Below are positions 24,893 through 35,999 of a stretch of DNA of 64,000 bases, one piece after another. Below the pieces are notes generated by a model. The model ran no database searches and was not told where the DNA came from. It worked only from the letters and a program-made list of their open reading frames with translations. Origin of the DNA: Channallabes apus (Eukaryota; Chordata; Actinopteri; Siluriformes; Clariidae); NCBI GenBank assembly GCA_030522415.1, contig CM060111.1, forward strand, positions 46,165,559 to 46,229,558, written 5' to 3'. The position numbers were made by a program, and so were the translations under genes. Within the stretch, counting starts at the first letter, position 1. Each line of letters starts with the position of its first letter.

Positions 24893-27079
24893 CAATCCAG
24901 AGCCCAGGCCAGGGAGCAGACAGACAGGCTAAACCAACCGTCTGCTAGCTGCATAGAGTCGTCACTCAGGGTTCACCATATTGAGACTGTGTCTGTTCCC
25001 CGATCTAAGCAAAAATATAGAAAGACTCAGAAAGTCTGTTTCAATAATCTAATTAACATAAAGACCACAAACTCGGATCATACTGAATGCGCAGCCGGCA
25101 CCTCTGATCTGAAGCTAGGATTGTTAAATATTAGATCTCTCGCATCAAAAGCAGTTATTGTTAATGAAATTATCACAGATCAGGCGTTTGATATACTCTG
25201 TTTAACTGAAACATGGGTTAAACAGGATGAGTATGTAGCTCTAAATGAAGCTAGTCCTCCTGGATACAGCTACATACACCAGCCTCGGTTAACTGGTAGA
25301 GGAGGAGGCGTCGCAATTATTCATGATGATAATCTGTCTATCGTACAAAAACACGGACACAAATTTAACTCATTTGAAATTCTTTATAGTAACATAAGTA
25401 TACTTAAGTATATTAAGTCAGCTCAGTCGATTCCACTAATTATAATTTACAGACCTCCAGGGCCGTATTCTGAATTTCTTAGTGAATTTGCAGATTTCAT
25501 CTCAGACCTGGTCGTTTCTGTAGACAAAGTGTTAATTGCTGGAGATTTTAACATTCATTTTGAGAATCCAGAAGACCCTCTGAGAACAGCATTTATGTCC
25601 ATACTGGACTCCGTAGGCATAAATCAGTGTGTAGTAGGACCCACTCATAAAGCAGGTCACACTTTAGATTTAGTAATATTCTTCGGATTAATTATAAGAA
25701 ATGTATTCACAATTCCACTGTCTGAAATTATCTCAGATCACTATCTTGTCTCCATTCAAGTGTGTCACAGTGATAATGTACGCACAGCACCGCGCTACCG
25801 TATTAAACGTACATTCACATCAACTACCACACAGAGTTTCATTAGTAATCTCCCAGAGTTACCAACTTCGATTAGGCCACCGTCTGACCCCACAGAACTC
25901 GATCAGGCGACTGAATATTTAGAGTCAACACTTCGTTGTACCTTAGATAATGTAGCTCCAGCTAAAAGAAAAATTATTAGAGATAAGAAACTCGCTCCCT
26001 GGTATAACGATCACACGCGCACTTTAAAACAGACTGCTCGGAAATTAGAGCGTAAATGGCGTCAAACTAAATTGTTGGTATTTCAAATAGCATGGAAAGA
26101 GAGCATCCTGAACTATAGGAAAGCTCTTAGTGTAGCTAGATCAACGTATCTCTCCACTCTTATAGAAGAAAATAAAAATATTCCTAGATTTTTATTTAAT
26201 ACCATAGCCAAATTAACCAGAAATAAGACCACTACAGAAATCTCCACAACAACATCATGCAATAGTGAGGACTTCATGAACTTTTTTAATAATAAAATTG
26301 TAAATATCAGGCATACAATTGAGGCTTTGAAACCGAACAATGTAATTGATACAGATGTTAACCTAGCCATGTCAGATTCAAACCTAGAATACTTTACTCC
26401 TCTTGAAGAGAATGAACTAATTTCACTAATCTCTTCTGCAAATTCATCAACCTGTATATTAGATCCTATACCGACACATTTTCTTAAACAGATAGTACCA
26501 GTAATAACAGAACCGCTGTTGAGAATAATTAATTCCTCACTCAGCATTGGTTATGTTCCAAAATCTTTTAAAGTAGCAGTTATCAAACCAATAATTAAGA
26601 AACCTGACCTCGACCCCTGTCAGCTGTCCAATTACAGGCGAATATCAAACCTCCCCTTTATCTCTAAGATTCTGGAAAAGATAGTAGCGGAGCAGCTATG
26701 CTCATATCTACATAGAAATGGCATACATGAACTGTATCCGTCAGGATTTAGGCCTCATCACAGCACAGAAACAGCACTCGTTAAAGTAGTAAATGACCTC
26801 CTATTGGCCTCTGATCAGGGTTGTGTAACTATGCTTGTATTACTCGACCTCAAGGCAGCTTTTGACACTATTGATCATGCTATTCTTCTTCACAGATTAG
26901 AAAATGTAGTAGGAATTAAGAGTACAGCCCTCTCCTGGCTCAGATCCTATTTGACCGATCGTTATCAGTATGTAGACTTAAATGGTGATTATTCTGCATG
27001 TTCTCTAGTGGAGTTTGGCGTTCCGCAGGGTTCAGTTTTAGGCCCACTGCTTTTTTCCCTTTACATGCTTCCTCTGGGC
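24893..27079 (+). CDS. L2 LINE ORF2, 5' part: endonuclease and reverse transcriptase
   Basis: The frame is open directly after the ORF1 stop; no ATG is near its start, and the first non-AUG candidate is GTG at 24989. Endonuclease motifs: [55 protein letters not shown] and [12 protein letters not shown] motifs: [46 protein letters not shown] and [21 protein letters not shown]. It is cut by the Gypsy insertion at 27080 and continues at 36000. Combined length is about 1021 residues. It would nick DNA and reverse-transcribe the LINE RNA at the nick. Confidence 0.92.
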
Positions 27080-27274
27080 TGTAACATCCCGATGTTAGCA
27101 GTGATCCAGCCACACTCAGCACAGCATATCGTGACGTCATTAGTGTCGCGAGATTAAGGTTGTATGAGAGTTTGTACGTGATTCAAGATGTCGGATTAAA
27201 ACTGCGAACGAGCTCACGTTGGGATCCTGTGTTTATTACAATCACACACATAGTGCCAAAGGGCAAACACAACA
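27080..27274 (+). repeat. 5' LTR of Mag-like Gypsy element
   Basis: 195 bp starting TGTAAC and ending ACAACA. Pairs with 35800-35994. Confidence 0.95.
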
Positions 27275-27318
27275 TGGTGTCAGAGTAGCGGTCTGAAGAC
27301 CCACCGACAACAGAAACG

Positions 27319-28137
27319 ATGGACGCGAACGGAATTCCGGCCCCGCGCATGGACTGGGATTCGCCGAATCTACCCGAAGCATGGCGGCGGCTCAAGCAAC
27401 AAGCCGAACTGATGTTTTCCGGCCCATTACGAGAGAAGCGAGAATCAAATAAGTGCAGTTACTTACTGTTATGGATTGGAGAGAAGGGGCAGGATATATT
27501 CAACACCTGGACTTTTACCGAAGACGAAGCTAAGAAGCTACAAACATACTACGATAAGTATGCAGCATATATCACTCCCAAGTCAAACCCGATTTATGCT
27601 AGATATCGCTTCCAAGAGAAAATACAGGCTGACGGCGAAACATTCGAACACTTTATAACCGAACTGAAATTACTCGTAAAAGACTGCGGATACCCAAACA
27701 GTGATGAAATGGTCAGGGACCGCATTGTATTTGCCACAAACTCACCGTGCGTCCGCGAGAAGCTGCTAAGCCAGGGTGCTGAACTAACACTAGAGAAGGC
27801 CATAGACATCGCGCGGTCCCACGAACTAGCACAGTTGCAGCTAAAGAAAATGAGTGCCACTAAAGATGATCCCAAAATTGATGCAATGAACGTAACAAGA
27901 CAACGACAAAACATTCACAGGTACACGAAAACAATAGACCACAACCCAGCACACAGAGAATGTGACAGATGCGCAGGCTCACACAACCTGAGAGAGACCT
28001 GCCCAGCCAGAGGCAAACAATGCATCAAATGTAAAAAGTACAACCATTTTGCAAAAGCCTGCAAAACAAGAAACACCGTTTCATTCAAGCCTCAGAGAAG
28101 ACCTATACAGGTTCCTCCGCCTGCCTTTTGGCATTAA
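27319..28137 (+). CDS. gag: Gag of Mag-like Gypsy, fused to an RT remnant
   Basis: 272 residues from ATG. The capsid region includes WIGEKGQDIFNTWTFTEDEA, FQEKIQADGETFEHFITELK and VFATNSPCVREKLLSQGAEL. It is followed by two cysteine/histidine knuckles (CDRCAGSHNLRETC, and CIKCKKYNHFAKAC of C-x2-C-x4-H-x4-C type). After KTRNTVSFKPQ the sequence jumps into the middle of RT in another frame. Protease and the N-terminal RT half are therefore missing from the element. Confidence 0.88.
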   Translation: MDANGIPAPRMDWDSPNLPEAWRRLKQQAELMFSGPLREKRESNKCSYLLLWIGEKGQDIFNTWTFTEDEAKKLQTYYDKYAAYITPKSNPIYARYRFQEKIQADGETFEHFITELKLLVKDCGYPNSDEMVRDRIVFATNSPCVREKLLSQGAELTLEKAIDIARSHELAQLQLKKMSATKDDPKIDAMNVTRQRQNIHRYTKTIDHNPAHRECDRCAGSHNLRETCPARGKQCIKCKKYNHFAKACKTRNTVSFKPQRRPIQVPPPAFWH

Positions 28138-28234
28138 CTCGGCACAGGATGAGTTCCAAAGGTGCGTAAATGAGATGTACGAAGGCCTCAAAGGTGTTGC
28201 TGCTATAGTCGATGATATTCTTGTATTCTTGTAA
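28082..28234 (+). pseudogene. RT palm remnant with catalytic VDD and in-frame stop
   Basis: Reads RFLRLPFGINSAQDEFQRCV and then VAAIVDDILVF, the RT active-site box, followed by TAA at 28232-28234. The frame continues past the stop as DKEEHDTNLRAMLQ into the next ORF. The upstream part of RT is deleted. Confidence 0.85.
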
Positions 28235-28267
28235 GACAAAGAGGAACATGACACAAACCTGAGGGCA

Positions 28268-30334
28268 ATGTTACAACGCACAAGAGAAAGAGGACTAAAA
28301 CTGAACCCGGACAAATGCCGCATTGGCGTCCAAGAGGTCAGCTACTTCGGCCACAGGCTCTCAGGCAAAGGCATAAGCCCAGACCCACAAAAGGTAAAAG
28401 CCGTACAGGAGATGCAGCCGCCCCAGTCCAAGCCCGAGCTGGAGACCATACTTGGCATGATCAATTATTTAGCCAGATTCACACCACACCTCTCAGAGAT
28501 AAACGCACCACTCAGGCAGCTATTAAAACAGGACAGTGAGTTTGTATGGGACGCAATACACGACAGAGCATTTGAGCGAATCAAAGACCTAATTACAAAT
28601 CACCCAGTACTGTCATACTTTGACCCACAAAAGGACCTCGTTTTACAGGTAGATGCTTCCAAGAACGGCCTAGTCTTGCTTCAAAACAACAGACCTGTCG
28701 CATACGCCTCAAAGTCCCTCAACAACACAGAACAAAATTACGCCCAAATAGAAAAGGAGCTGTATGCCGTATTGTTCGGGTGCAAGCGTTTCCACGAATA
28801 CATGTACGGCAGAAGAGTAACTGTAGAATCAGACCACAAACATCTAGAGGCGATACTCAGAAAACCGCTCGCTTCAGCCCCCCCTCATCTCCAGAGGATG
28901 ATACTCCAACTTCAAAAATATGATATCCACATCCTCCACAAACCTGGGAAACAGATACCAGTGGCCGAGTTCCATGACAGCAGCCTAAGCGAAGGCATGG
29001 ATGCACAAGTACACACCCTGACAGCAAACATCCAAGTAAGCGACGATAAGCTGAGAGAACTAAGAGTGATCACAGCACAGGACCCTCAGATGGAGGTACT
29101 GAAGCACACCACAAAGACGGGCTGGCCCGATAAATGCAAACAGTGTCCACCGATCATTCGTGAATATTGGAACCACCGTTGTGACATCTCTGAAATCGAT
29201 GGCATAATGTTTAAAGGCGAGAAAATCATAGTACCCCAGTGCTTACGAAAAGAAATGTTAGAGCGCATCCACATGGGCCACATGGGAGTGGAAAAGTGTA
29301 AACAGAGAGCACGCGATCTCCTGTTCTGGCCACGCATGGGACAACAGATCGAAACACTGGTGGGACAATGTAACATCTGCCAGGAACGACGAAGCGCCAA
29401 CATCAAAGAACCCTTACTATCACACTATATTCCGGAAAGACCTTGGCAAGTGGTAGGAACTGACTTGTTTACATGGGACGGTCAAAACCACATAATCATC
29501 GTGGATTATCACAGCCGATACTTCGAGATGGAAAAACTCCACAGCTGCACCGCCACAGCAGTCATTGACAAACTCAAAGCAGCCTTTGCACGCCACGGCA
29601 TACCAGAGCGCATCATCAGCGATAATGGCCCCTGCTATAGCGCAGAGAAGTTCCACAGATTCGCAAAGACATGGGATTTTGAACACGTCACCACGAGCCC
29701 GAGATACCCCCAAAGCAACGGTTTAGCCGAAAAAACTGTTCAAACCGCAAAACACCTCCTGGATAAAACAAAAGCTGATGGAAAGGACTACTATCTCGGA
29801 TTATTAGAATACCGGAACACGCCTGTGGACAACTTTAAATCTCCAGCACAACTCCTGATGAGCCGCAGGCTACGATCAATCCTTCCCATAACTGCCGCAC
29901 GTCTCCATCCTCAGGTCACACCCCAGCACACGCTCCGAAATCGGAGAGTAACATGCCAACAGCGACAGCAGTTCTACTACAACAGATCTGCTAAAGCGCT
30001 GCCCCCTCTAACTGCGGACACACGCATCCGTTTCCGCCAAGAGGATGGCTCATGGCATCAGGCAAAGGTGATACAACCTGCCAATACACAAAGGAGCTAC
30101 CACATCCAAACAGATGAGGGACAAGTGCTCCGGCGCAACAGGCGACACCTCCGCAACACCAGCAAAACCCCCAGTGCATCCGAAAACCACCATCCCGCAC
30201 CGACTCGCTGCGCCACCTCAGACCTACAACCTGAGCCTGCCCAAGAGCCAAACGAACTGCCACCAAACGAACACTTCACATACACCACAAGATCTGGCCG
30301 TATAGTTAAGCCTAGACAAATTCTTGACCTATAA
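28268..30334 (+). CDS. pol: Gypsy Pol C-terminal part: RT thumb, RNase H, integrase
   Basis: 688 residues, open. It starts in the RT thumb (LNPDKCRIGVQEVSYFGHRL). RNase H follows (LVLQVDASKNGL, VAYASKSLNNTEQNYAQIEK, VESDHKHLEAI). The integrase HHCC finger reads HMGHMGVEKCKQRARDLLFW then CNICQERR. The DDE core reads VVGTDLFTW, IISDNGPCYSAEKF and PQSNGLAEKTVQTAK. A basic C-terminus ends TTRSGRIVKPRQILDL. Motif order and spacing fit Mag-type Gypsy elements. It cannot act alone because protease and the first half of RT are lost upstream. Confidence 0.92.
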   Translation: MLQRTRERGLKLNPDKCRIGVQEVSYFGHRLSGKGISPDPQKVKAVQEMQPPQSKPELETILGMINYLARFTPHLSEINAPLRQLLKQDSEFVWDAIHDRAFERIKDLITNHPVLSYFDPQKDLVLQVDASKNGLVLLQNNRPVAYASKSLNNTEQNYAQIEKELYAVLFGCKRFHEYMYGRRVTVESDHKHLEAILRKPLASAPPHLQRMILQLQKYDIHILHKPGKQIPVAEFHDSSLSEGMDAQVHTLTANIQVSDDKLRELRVITAQDPQMEVLKHTTKTGWPDKCKQCPPIIREYWNHRCDISEIDGIMFKGEKIIVPQCLRKEMLERIHMGHMGVEKCKQRARDLLFWPRMGQQIETLVGQCNICQERRSANIKEPLLSHYIPERPWQVVGTDLFTWDGQNHIIIVDYHSRYFEMEKLHSCTATAVIDKLKAAFARHGIPERIISDNGPCYSAEKFHRFAKTWDFEHVTTSPRYPQSNGLAEKTVQTAKHLLDKTKADGKDYYLGLLEYRNTPVDNFKSPAQLLMSRRLRSILPITAARLHPQVTPQHTLRNRRVTCQQRQQFYYNRSAKALPPLTADTRIRFRQEDGSWHQAKVIQPANTQRSYHIQTDEGQVLRRNRRHLRNTSKTPSASENHHPAPTRCATSDLQPEPAQEPNELPPNEHFTYTTRSGRIVKPRQILDL

Positions 30335-30726
30335 TAACAGGACCCTTCGATTTCACAGGGCAACACAAGCACCATATGCTCATAGATGTTTCACATATAA
30401 GATGTTATGCAATTGTAAATGTTCGAACCAGATGGTTATCACCTAAACGCGTTAATGATGCATAAAGCTCTTTAAAGTGTTCTTTACTCTTGCTATTATA
30501 CAACATGTATTTGATTACCCACCGAAAGGTTTTCATCCACACTAATCGCTGTTACAAGGCAAGCTTAGTTCAGTGCAGCAAGTTATGTTTATATTCGTTT
30601 ATATTCAGGTTACATAGAATGTTCTAGTGAATGTTATACCCAGACCCTAAGCCATCCCACACGGAAAGAACCTATATAAACATATATGTTTTAATATAGG
30701 TTTTGATATAGGTTTTTAATATATGT

Positions 30727-31090
30727 GACATATATAAAATTGGCCGTTTTCCTATATTATATGTACATATATGTACATATATGCGTGCATATACAGTATG
30801 CATGCATATATGTACCTATATAGACATATATAAAATTGGCCGTTTTCCTATATTATATGTGCATATATGCGTGCATATATGAACCTATATAGTAATACAG
30901 TATATGTGACATATATAAAATTGGCCATTTTCCTATATTATATGTGCATATATGCGTGCATATATGAACCTATATAGTAATACAGTATATGTGACATATA
31001 AAATTGGCCGTTTTCCTATATTTTATGTACATATATGCACATATATAGGTACATATATGCATGTATATATGTGTGCATATATGCACCTAT
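30727..31090. repeat. AT-rich tandem array, left end of the TIR element
   Basis: About four units of roughly 85 bp, each with AAAATTGGCCGTTTTCCTAT followed by alternating TATATGTGCATATATGCG palindromes. It lies just inside the left terminus. Confidence 0.85.
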
Positions 31091-31235
31091 ATGTTTACCT
31101 AAATTAGTAAAAAAAAATCCATAGCTGCTAGACAACATAAATAAAAGCCCAAAATGTAGAAATTAATTTTTTTTTTATTTTCTTAAGAACAATCAACTAG
31201 TAAAAGAACAAAAACATGACAAAAAACTGAACAGG

Positions 31236-31341
31236 AAGAAAAAAATATATTTTGTGGATCTTCCCAGCTCCGTGAGCTTTGAATTGATAGATGTGCCTAT
31301 CTGCCTTCGGGTGGCTGCCGGCCACTTCTTCAATGTAGCAT
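31236..31341 (-). pseudogene. exon-like segment, second half of BEN-like domain
   Basis: After a CTTCTCTAG acceptor the minus strand reads ATLKKWPAATRRQIGTSINS then KLTELGRS, resembling the C-terminal half of a BEN domain, a DNA-binding fold found in chromatin factors and mobile elements. The exon end was not determined. The frame joins the upstream segment (31704-31855) if one nucleotide is lost there. Confidence 0.5.
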
Positions 31342-31703
31342 CTAGAGAAGACAAAAATAATAAGACAGTATAATAATAATAAATTATTATTTATTAAAAC
31401 TTCAGACGACAACAATTAGTGCCACGAGGTTATTTGCAACTATGTTCTACAAAATAGAGGACTACACACCCTACAGCGCAATACCCCAGAAATGTGGCTT
31501 TAGAAGAGGAAAGGTAGGATTAAGAAGTGAGCAAGCGATGAATTAGTATTATAGGTACCAAGCAGATACAGTAACAATAATGGGTGCCCTACCTTATGCA
31601 GTCTCCATTGATGGCTGATAAACATTGATACAAGTAGGCTATGGTTAAAGTGGTGAACTTATAATGTTTTTTTCCCTTCTCAACGCATTATGCATTTACT
31701 CAC

Positions 31704-31855
31704 CAATAATGGCTACCTTTTTAATTTGGTCCAGTCTCCAATTCGAAGGTGCCCAGCAGCAGATTCCGTACCATGGCAGTAGCAGAGGTGGCAAGGCGGG
31801 TTGCTCTCCACGCTTCTGCCTGGCAAAACACCCCAGAGCCCTTTATAACTTCAAT
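31704..31855 (-). pseudogene. exon-like segment, first half of BEN-like domain
   Basis: Bounded by a TTTTTCAG acceptor and a GTGAGT donor on the minus strand. Reads EVIKGSGVFCQAEAWRATRL and then ATAMVRNLLLGTF, like the N-terminal BEN helices. A single-nucleotide indel after GTFELE introduces a stop; correcting the frame by one base also gives the right phase to join 31341. Family assignment is by pattern recognition only. Confidence 0.5.
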
Positions 31856-32094
31856 CTGAAAAATAATTTCACATCACAATATTAATTTATTGGCAACTTT
31901 TAGAAACTTTTCATGTTTCATACTGATTCTCATGTTTAGCTTCCCAATAGTTATTTTATGTATAAATGCAGATTAATGATAAAGATACATGCAGGGTAAA
32001 ACTGCAACAGGAACAGTACAAAATAAAAACTGAAAAAAGACGGACATTCAGAGTAAAACAGTGCAAGATAAAAAAAAAAAAACTGTACAAAACA

Positions 32095-32453
32095 TATATG
32101 CAGGGTAAGCATTGGTGGGAGCAATGTCCAAGCAGTGTAGAGAAATATTTCTGTACGACTTCATTGTTTTGTGCTGTGTAGTATAGTATTGTAATAGCTG
32201 ATCAGAGTGATCAACTCCCCATGTGCTGGTTGTATACGCAGTCACAGGAAATGTCTTTGTAGTCCATGTACCTTGTAATTTCACCCTCATCTTCACCGCG
32301 TCTACTGTATAAGCAGAATGGATGGTAGAACAGGTAGATACTTCTCGTGTGTCCATCCACTTCACAAATACAAGAGGTCCATCTGAACGGAGCTTGCGTG
32401 TCCTGATGTGAGGGGCTGGTGAAGGCAAGGGTGATGCAGACACATTCTTAAAA
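32095..32453 (-). pseudogene. piggyBac-like transposase fragment
   Basis: The minus strand reads RTRKLRSDGPLVFVKWMDTR, STCSTIHSAYTVDAVKMRVK and GVDHSDQLLQYYTTQHKTMK. The GVDxSDQ and preceding WMDTREV motifs are characteristic of the catalytic core of piggyBac/PGBD transposases. Only the C-terminal core is present; no TTAA-flanked ends were found. It may be an older insertion or part of the host TIR element. Confidence 0.75.
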
Positions 32454-33305
32454 ACAAATAAATAAAAAAATGTTAGCCTATACTGTTCAGAGTAAATGGA
32501 TGTGCAATTAATATGGATGCATAATATATACAGAGATGACCAAAAAATGTATCCACACTTCAACATGAAAAATATACACCTCTCTTCTGTAGGTCACATG
32601 ACAGCATCAATGATGGTGATAGATAATACTACACACTGCTGCCATAATTCAATTTGAGTTTTAAAAAAGGCCATAGATAACAATTGTGAAAGTGTGTATA
32701 CATTTTTGTGCCCCTCTGTATTTTTGATGGGCAATAGGCTGGGCAAATATCTGTTGATGGACAACAGACCATGTAGTGGATCTCAAACATTTACAACTGA
32801 GACATTAGCAAACACCATCCATTGGACATTACACACATATTGAACACATTCTAAACAATTACATCTTATCAGGCATTTGTAAATACATGCTAAACAAAAG
32901 GGATTATATACATTTACACCAAAGAAATATTCATAAGCATCACTTAGCTACATAAGGCTGTATTTTAGCCACCTGGAACTAGCTTGTTTGTGCTAAATAA
33001 CATTACCGATAGCGGTGTTATAAGCTAACCAAAACAGAGCCAAATATATATTAGCAACCATAATCTAAAGCTATCCAAAACAAGGTGAAATACATTAGAA
33101 CATTTATAAACATCTGTAAACTCCATAAGGCATTAGCTTAGCCACCGGGAAATATCATGTTTGTGCTACATGAGGCAGCATGTTAGTGTTAGCATGTTAG
33201 CATGTGTCACACAAGCTGACAAGAGCTAGCTGTAGTGAGGAAAATATTTACTAATATTAGTTTAATATTATCAGAATAAGAGTTATATAAGACTTAATAA
33301 CTTAC

Positions 33306-33480
33306 CCAGTGTAGCATGGGTCTATTCTCTGTTCAAAATGCTCCTGTTCGGCATCAGAGTCACACAGTCTTCTTCTGAGGTAAATGTAAACTCCTCCCAC
33401 TTTCCAGGAGTTTCCTCGGATGTGTAAGCGCGTGCCATCTTCCAAAACGTGCAGAAAACTCACTGAATCTAAGTGTTTTC
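33306..33480 (-). other. possible 5' exon of the TIR-element gene
   Basis: The minus strand has a GTAAGT donor after 33306. One frame starts with ATG at 33436-33438 (MARAYTSEETPGKWEEF) but hits a stop just before the donor. Another frame is open throughout (HVLEDGTRLHIRGNSWKVGG, CDSDAEQEHFEQ) without ATG. Coding status is unresolved. Confidence 0.35.
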
Positions 33481-33710
33481 AAACCTGTCTCTGTGTGTGT
33501 GTGTGTGTTGATCATGCCGGTGTCCGGGGGCGTGGCCTAGTATGTAAATTACCCTGACTGATTTCCGAAAGACCAACAACATTTCACATTTCAGTTAATT
33601 TTAGTGACGTGTTTCAAAAAGATTTTCAGACTGAGGTTTCATATATGTGCATATATCCTCATATACTGTATGTGGGCAATTAGGATACCAATTTCATGTG
33701 TTCGCACATA

Positions 33711-35312
33711 CAGTGGTGTGAAAAACTATTTGCCCCCTTCCTGATTTCTTATTCTTTTGCATGTTTGTCACACTTAAATGTTTCTGCTCATCAAAAACCG
33801 TTAACTATTAGTCAAAGATAACATAATTGAACACAAAATGCAGTTTTTAAATGAAGGTTTACGTTATTAAGGGAGAAAAAAAACTCCAAATCTACATGGC
33901 CCTGTGTGAAAAAGTGATTGCCCCCCTTGTTAAAAAATAACTTAACTGTGGTTTATCACACCTGAGTTCAATTTCTGTAGTCACCCCCAGGCCTGATTAC
34001 TGCCACACCTGTTTCAATCAAGAAATCACTTGAATAGGAGCTACCTGACACAGAGAAGTAGACCAAAAGCACCTCAAAAGCTAGACATCATGCCAAGATC
34101 CAAAGAAACTCAGGAACAAAAGTAATTGAGATCTATCAGCCTGGTAAAGGTTATAAAGCCATTTCTAAAGCTTTGGGACTCCAGCGAACCACAGTGAGAG
34201 CCATTATCCACAAATGGTAAAAACATGGAACAGTGGTGAACCTTCCCAGGAGTGGCCAGCCGACCAAAATTACCCCAAGAGCGCAGAGACAACTCATCCA
34301 AGAGGCCACAAAAGACCCCAGGACAACATCTAAAGAACTGCAGGCCTCACTTGCCTCAATTAAGGTCAGTGTTCACGACTCCACCATAAGAAAGAGACTG
34401 GGCAAAAACGGCCTGCATGGCAGATTTCCAAGGCGCAAACCACTTTTAAGCAAAAAGAACATTAAGGCTCGTCTCAATTTTGCTAAAAAACATCTCAATG
34501 ATTGCCAAGACTTTTGGGAAAATACCTTGTGGACCGACGAGACAAAAGTTGAACTTTTTGGAAGGTGCGTGTCCCGTTACATCTGGCGTAAAAGTAACAC
34601 AGCATTTCAGAAAAAGAACATCATACCAACAGTAAAATATGGTGGTGGTAGTGTGATGGTCTGGGGTTGTTTGGCTGCTTCAGGACCTGGAAGGCTTGCT
34701 GTGATAGATGGAACCATGAATTCTACTGTCTACCAAAAAATCCTGAAGGAGAATGTCCGGCCATCTGTTCGTCAACTCAAGCTGAAGCGATCTTGGGTGC
34801 TGCAGCAGGACAATGACCCAAAACACACCAGCAAATCCACCTCTGAATGGCTGAAGAAAAACAAAATGAAGACTTTGGAGTGGCCTAGTCAAAGTCCTGA
34901 CCTGAATCCTATTGAGATGTTGTGGCATGACCTTAAAAAGGCGGTTCATGCTAGAAAACCCTCAAATAAAGCTGAATTCTGCAAAGATGAGTGGGTCAAA
35001 ATTCCTCCAGAGCGCTGTAAAAGACTCGTTGCAAGTTATCGCAAACGCTTGATTGCAGTTATTGCTGCTAAGGGTGGCCCAACCAGTTATTAGGTTCAGG
35101 GGGCAATTACTTTTTCACACAGGGCCAGGTAGGTTTGGATTTTTTTTCTCCCTAAATAATAAAACCCCTCATTTAAAAACTGCATTTTGTGTTTACTTGT
35201 GTTATCTCTGACTAATAGTTAAATGTGTTTGATGATCAGAAACATTTTGTGTGACAAACATGCAAAAGAATAAGAAATCAGGAGAGGGGGCAAATAGTTT
35301 TTCACACCACTG
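33711..35312 (+). mobile_element. Tc1-like transposon (1602 bp)
   Basis: Bounded by TA (33709-33710 and 35313-35314) with termini CAGTGGTGTGAAAAACTATT and its inverse. Long TIRs share TGCATGTTTGTCACAC and AAACTGCATTTTGTG-type blocks. It lies in the right arm of the 30656-35782 element, so it is the youngest layer here. Confidence 0.95.
34091..35093 (+). pseudogene. Tc1 transposase, nearly complete, two lesions
   Basis: Starts ATGCCAAGATCC at 34091. A frameshift near 34123 moves into the frame reading VIEIYQPGKGYKAISKALGL (paired-like DNA-binding domain), and a TAA at about 34218 follows IIHKW. From 34233 to the stop at 35093 the frame is open for 286 residues. The full DD34E core is present: LWTDETKVELFG, VLQQDNDPKHTSKS and WPSQSPDLNPIEMLWHDL, ending GGPTSY. 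Two simple lesions inactivate an otherwise conserved enzyme. Confidence 0.92.
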
Positions 35313-35439
35313 TAAGTTTTTTGCATTTTTTTTAAAGTTAGTTCTTAGTTATTGCCTTGATAATAGACAATATGAACTAGGAATCATGTATGACAGTTGC
35401 CAAAGTGAGATATGAGCTAAAATGACCAGATCCTGCGAA

Positions 35440-35770
35440 AGGAGACATATCTTGTATGTACATATAGGGCTTATATGTGGATATAAAGAAGCAATACAGG
35501 AGACCTATATGGCCTGTATATGCACATATATGCACCTCAATGTTGCCTATATGTGGCATATATACGCATATATGCAGCATATATATTATCATATATATGC
35601 ATATATACTGCATATAGGTTTCATATATGCCTATATATCCTCATATAGGTGCGGATATATACTGCATATAGGTTTCATATATGCGCATATATCCTCATAT
35701 AGGTGTGGATATATGCACATATATACTGCATATAGGTTTCATATATGCGCATATATCCTCATATAGGTTC
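35440..35770. repeat. AT-rich tandem array, right end of the TIR element
   Basis: Units of about 55-60 bp with GCATATAGGTTTCATATATG and GCGCATATATCCTCATATAG, at least three copies, inverted relative to the left array. Related sequence also lies at 33640-33680 on the other side of the Tc1 insertion. Confidence 0.85.
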
Positions 35771-35799
35771 TTTCCATGTGGGATTATTTAGGAGGGAGA

Positions 35800-35994
35800 T
35801 GTAACATCCCGATGTTAGCAGTGATCCAGCCACACTCAGCACAGCATATCGTGACGTCATTAGTGTCACGAGATTAAGGTTGTATGAGAGTTTGTACGTG
35901 ATTCAAGATGTCGGATTAAAACTGCGAACGAGCTCATGTTGGGATCCTGTGTTTATTACAATCACACACACAGTGCCAAAGGGCAAACACAACA
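35800..35994 (+). repeat. 3' LTR of Mag-like Gypsy element
   Basis: 195 bp; three substitutions relative to 27080-27274. Confidence 0.95.
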
Positions 35995-35999
35995 TGGGC

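Larger units (their letters stand above)
30656..35782 (-). mobile_element. unclassified TIR element with subterminal tandem arrays and BEN/piggyBac-like remnants
   Basis: Termini CCCACACGGAAAGAACCTAT (left) and the inverted CCCACATGGAAAGAACCTAT (right) bound about 5.1 kb inside the Gypsy 3' non-coding region. Each end carries an AT-rich array of CATATATG/GCGCATATAT units that are inverted relative to each other. Minus-strand exon-like segments encode a BEN-like domain and a piggyBac-transposase-like piece. A Tc1 copy (33711-35312) is a secondary insertion. A 2-bp AT TSD is possible but weak. I could not assign it to a known superfamily. Confidence 0.6.
27080..35994 (+). mobile_element. Mag-like Ty3/Gypsy element inside the L2 ORF2
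   Basis: LTRs of 195 bp each (27080-27274 and 35800-35994) run TGTAACATCC...AACACAACA and differ at three positions (about 1.5%). TSD is TGGGC at 27075-27079 and 35995-35999. A TGGTGTCAGAG sequence follows the 5' LTR as a likely primer-binding site; GGAGGGAGA precedes the 3' LTR as polypurine tract. Gag is joined to the middle of RT by an internal deletion, so it is non-autonomous. The stretch 30656-35782 is a later transposon insertion. No env. Confidence 0.92.

Noticed and set aside
30335..30655. Possible env gene after Gypsy pol
   Set aside because: No signal peptide, membrane segment or long frame between pol and the inserted element; none of the LTR elements here shows an env.
30727..31090. 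CRISPR-like array
   Set aside because: The units are direct AT-rich repeats without unique spacers in an animal genome, at a transposon end.
35377..35766. Tyr/Ile-rich ORFs on both strands (HICAYISSYRCG-type)
   Set aside because: They are translations of the AT-rich subterminal array of a transposon.
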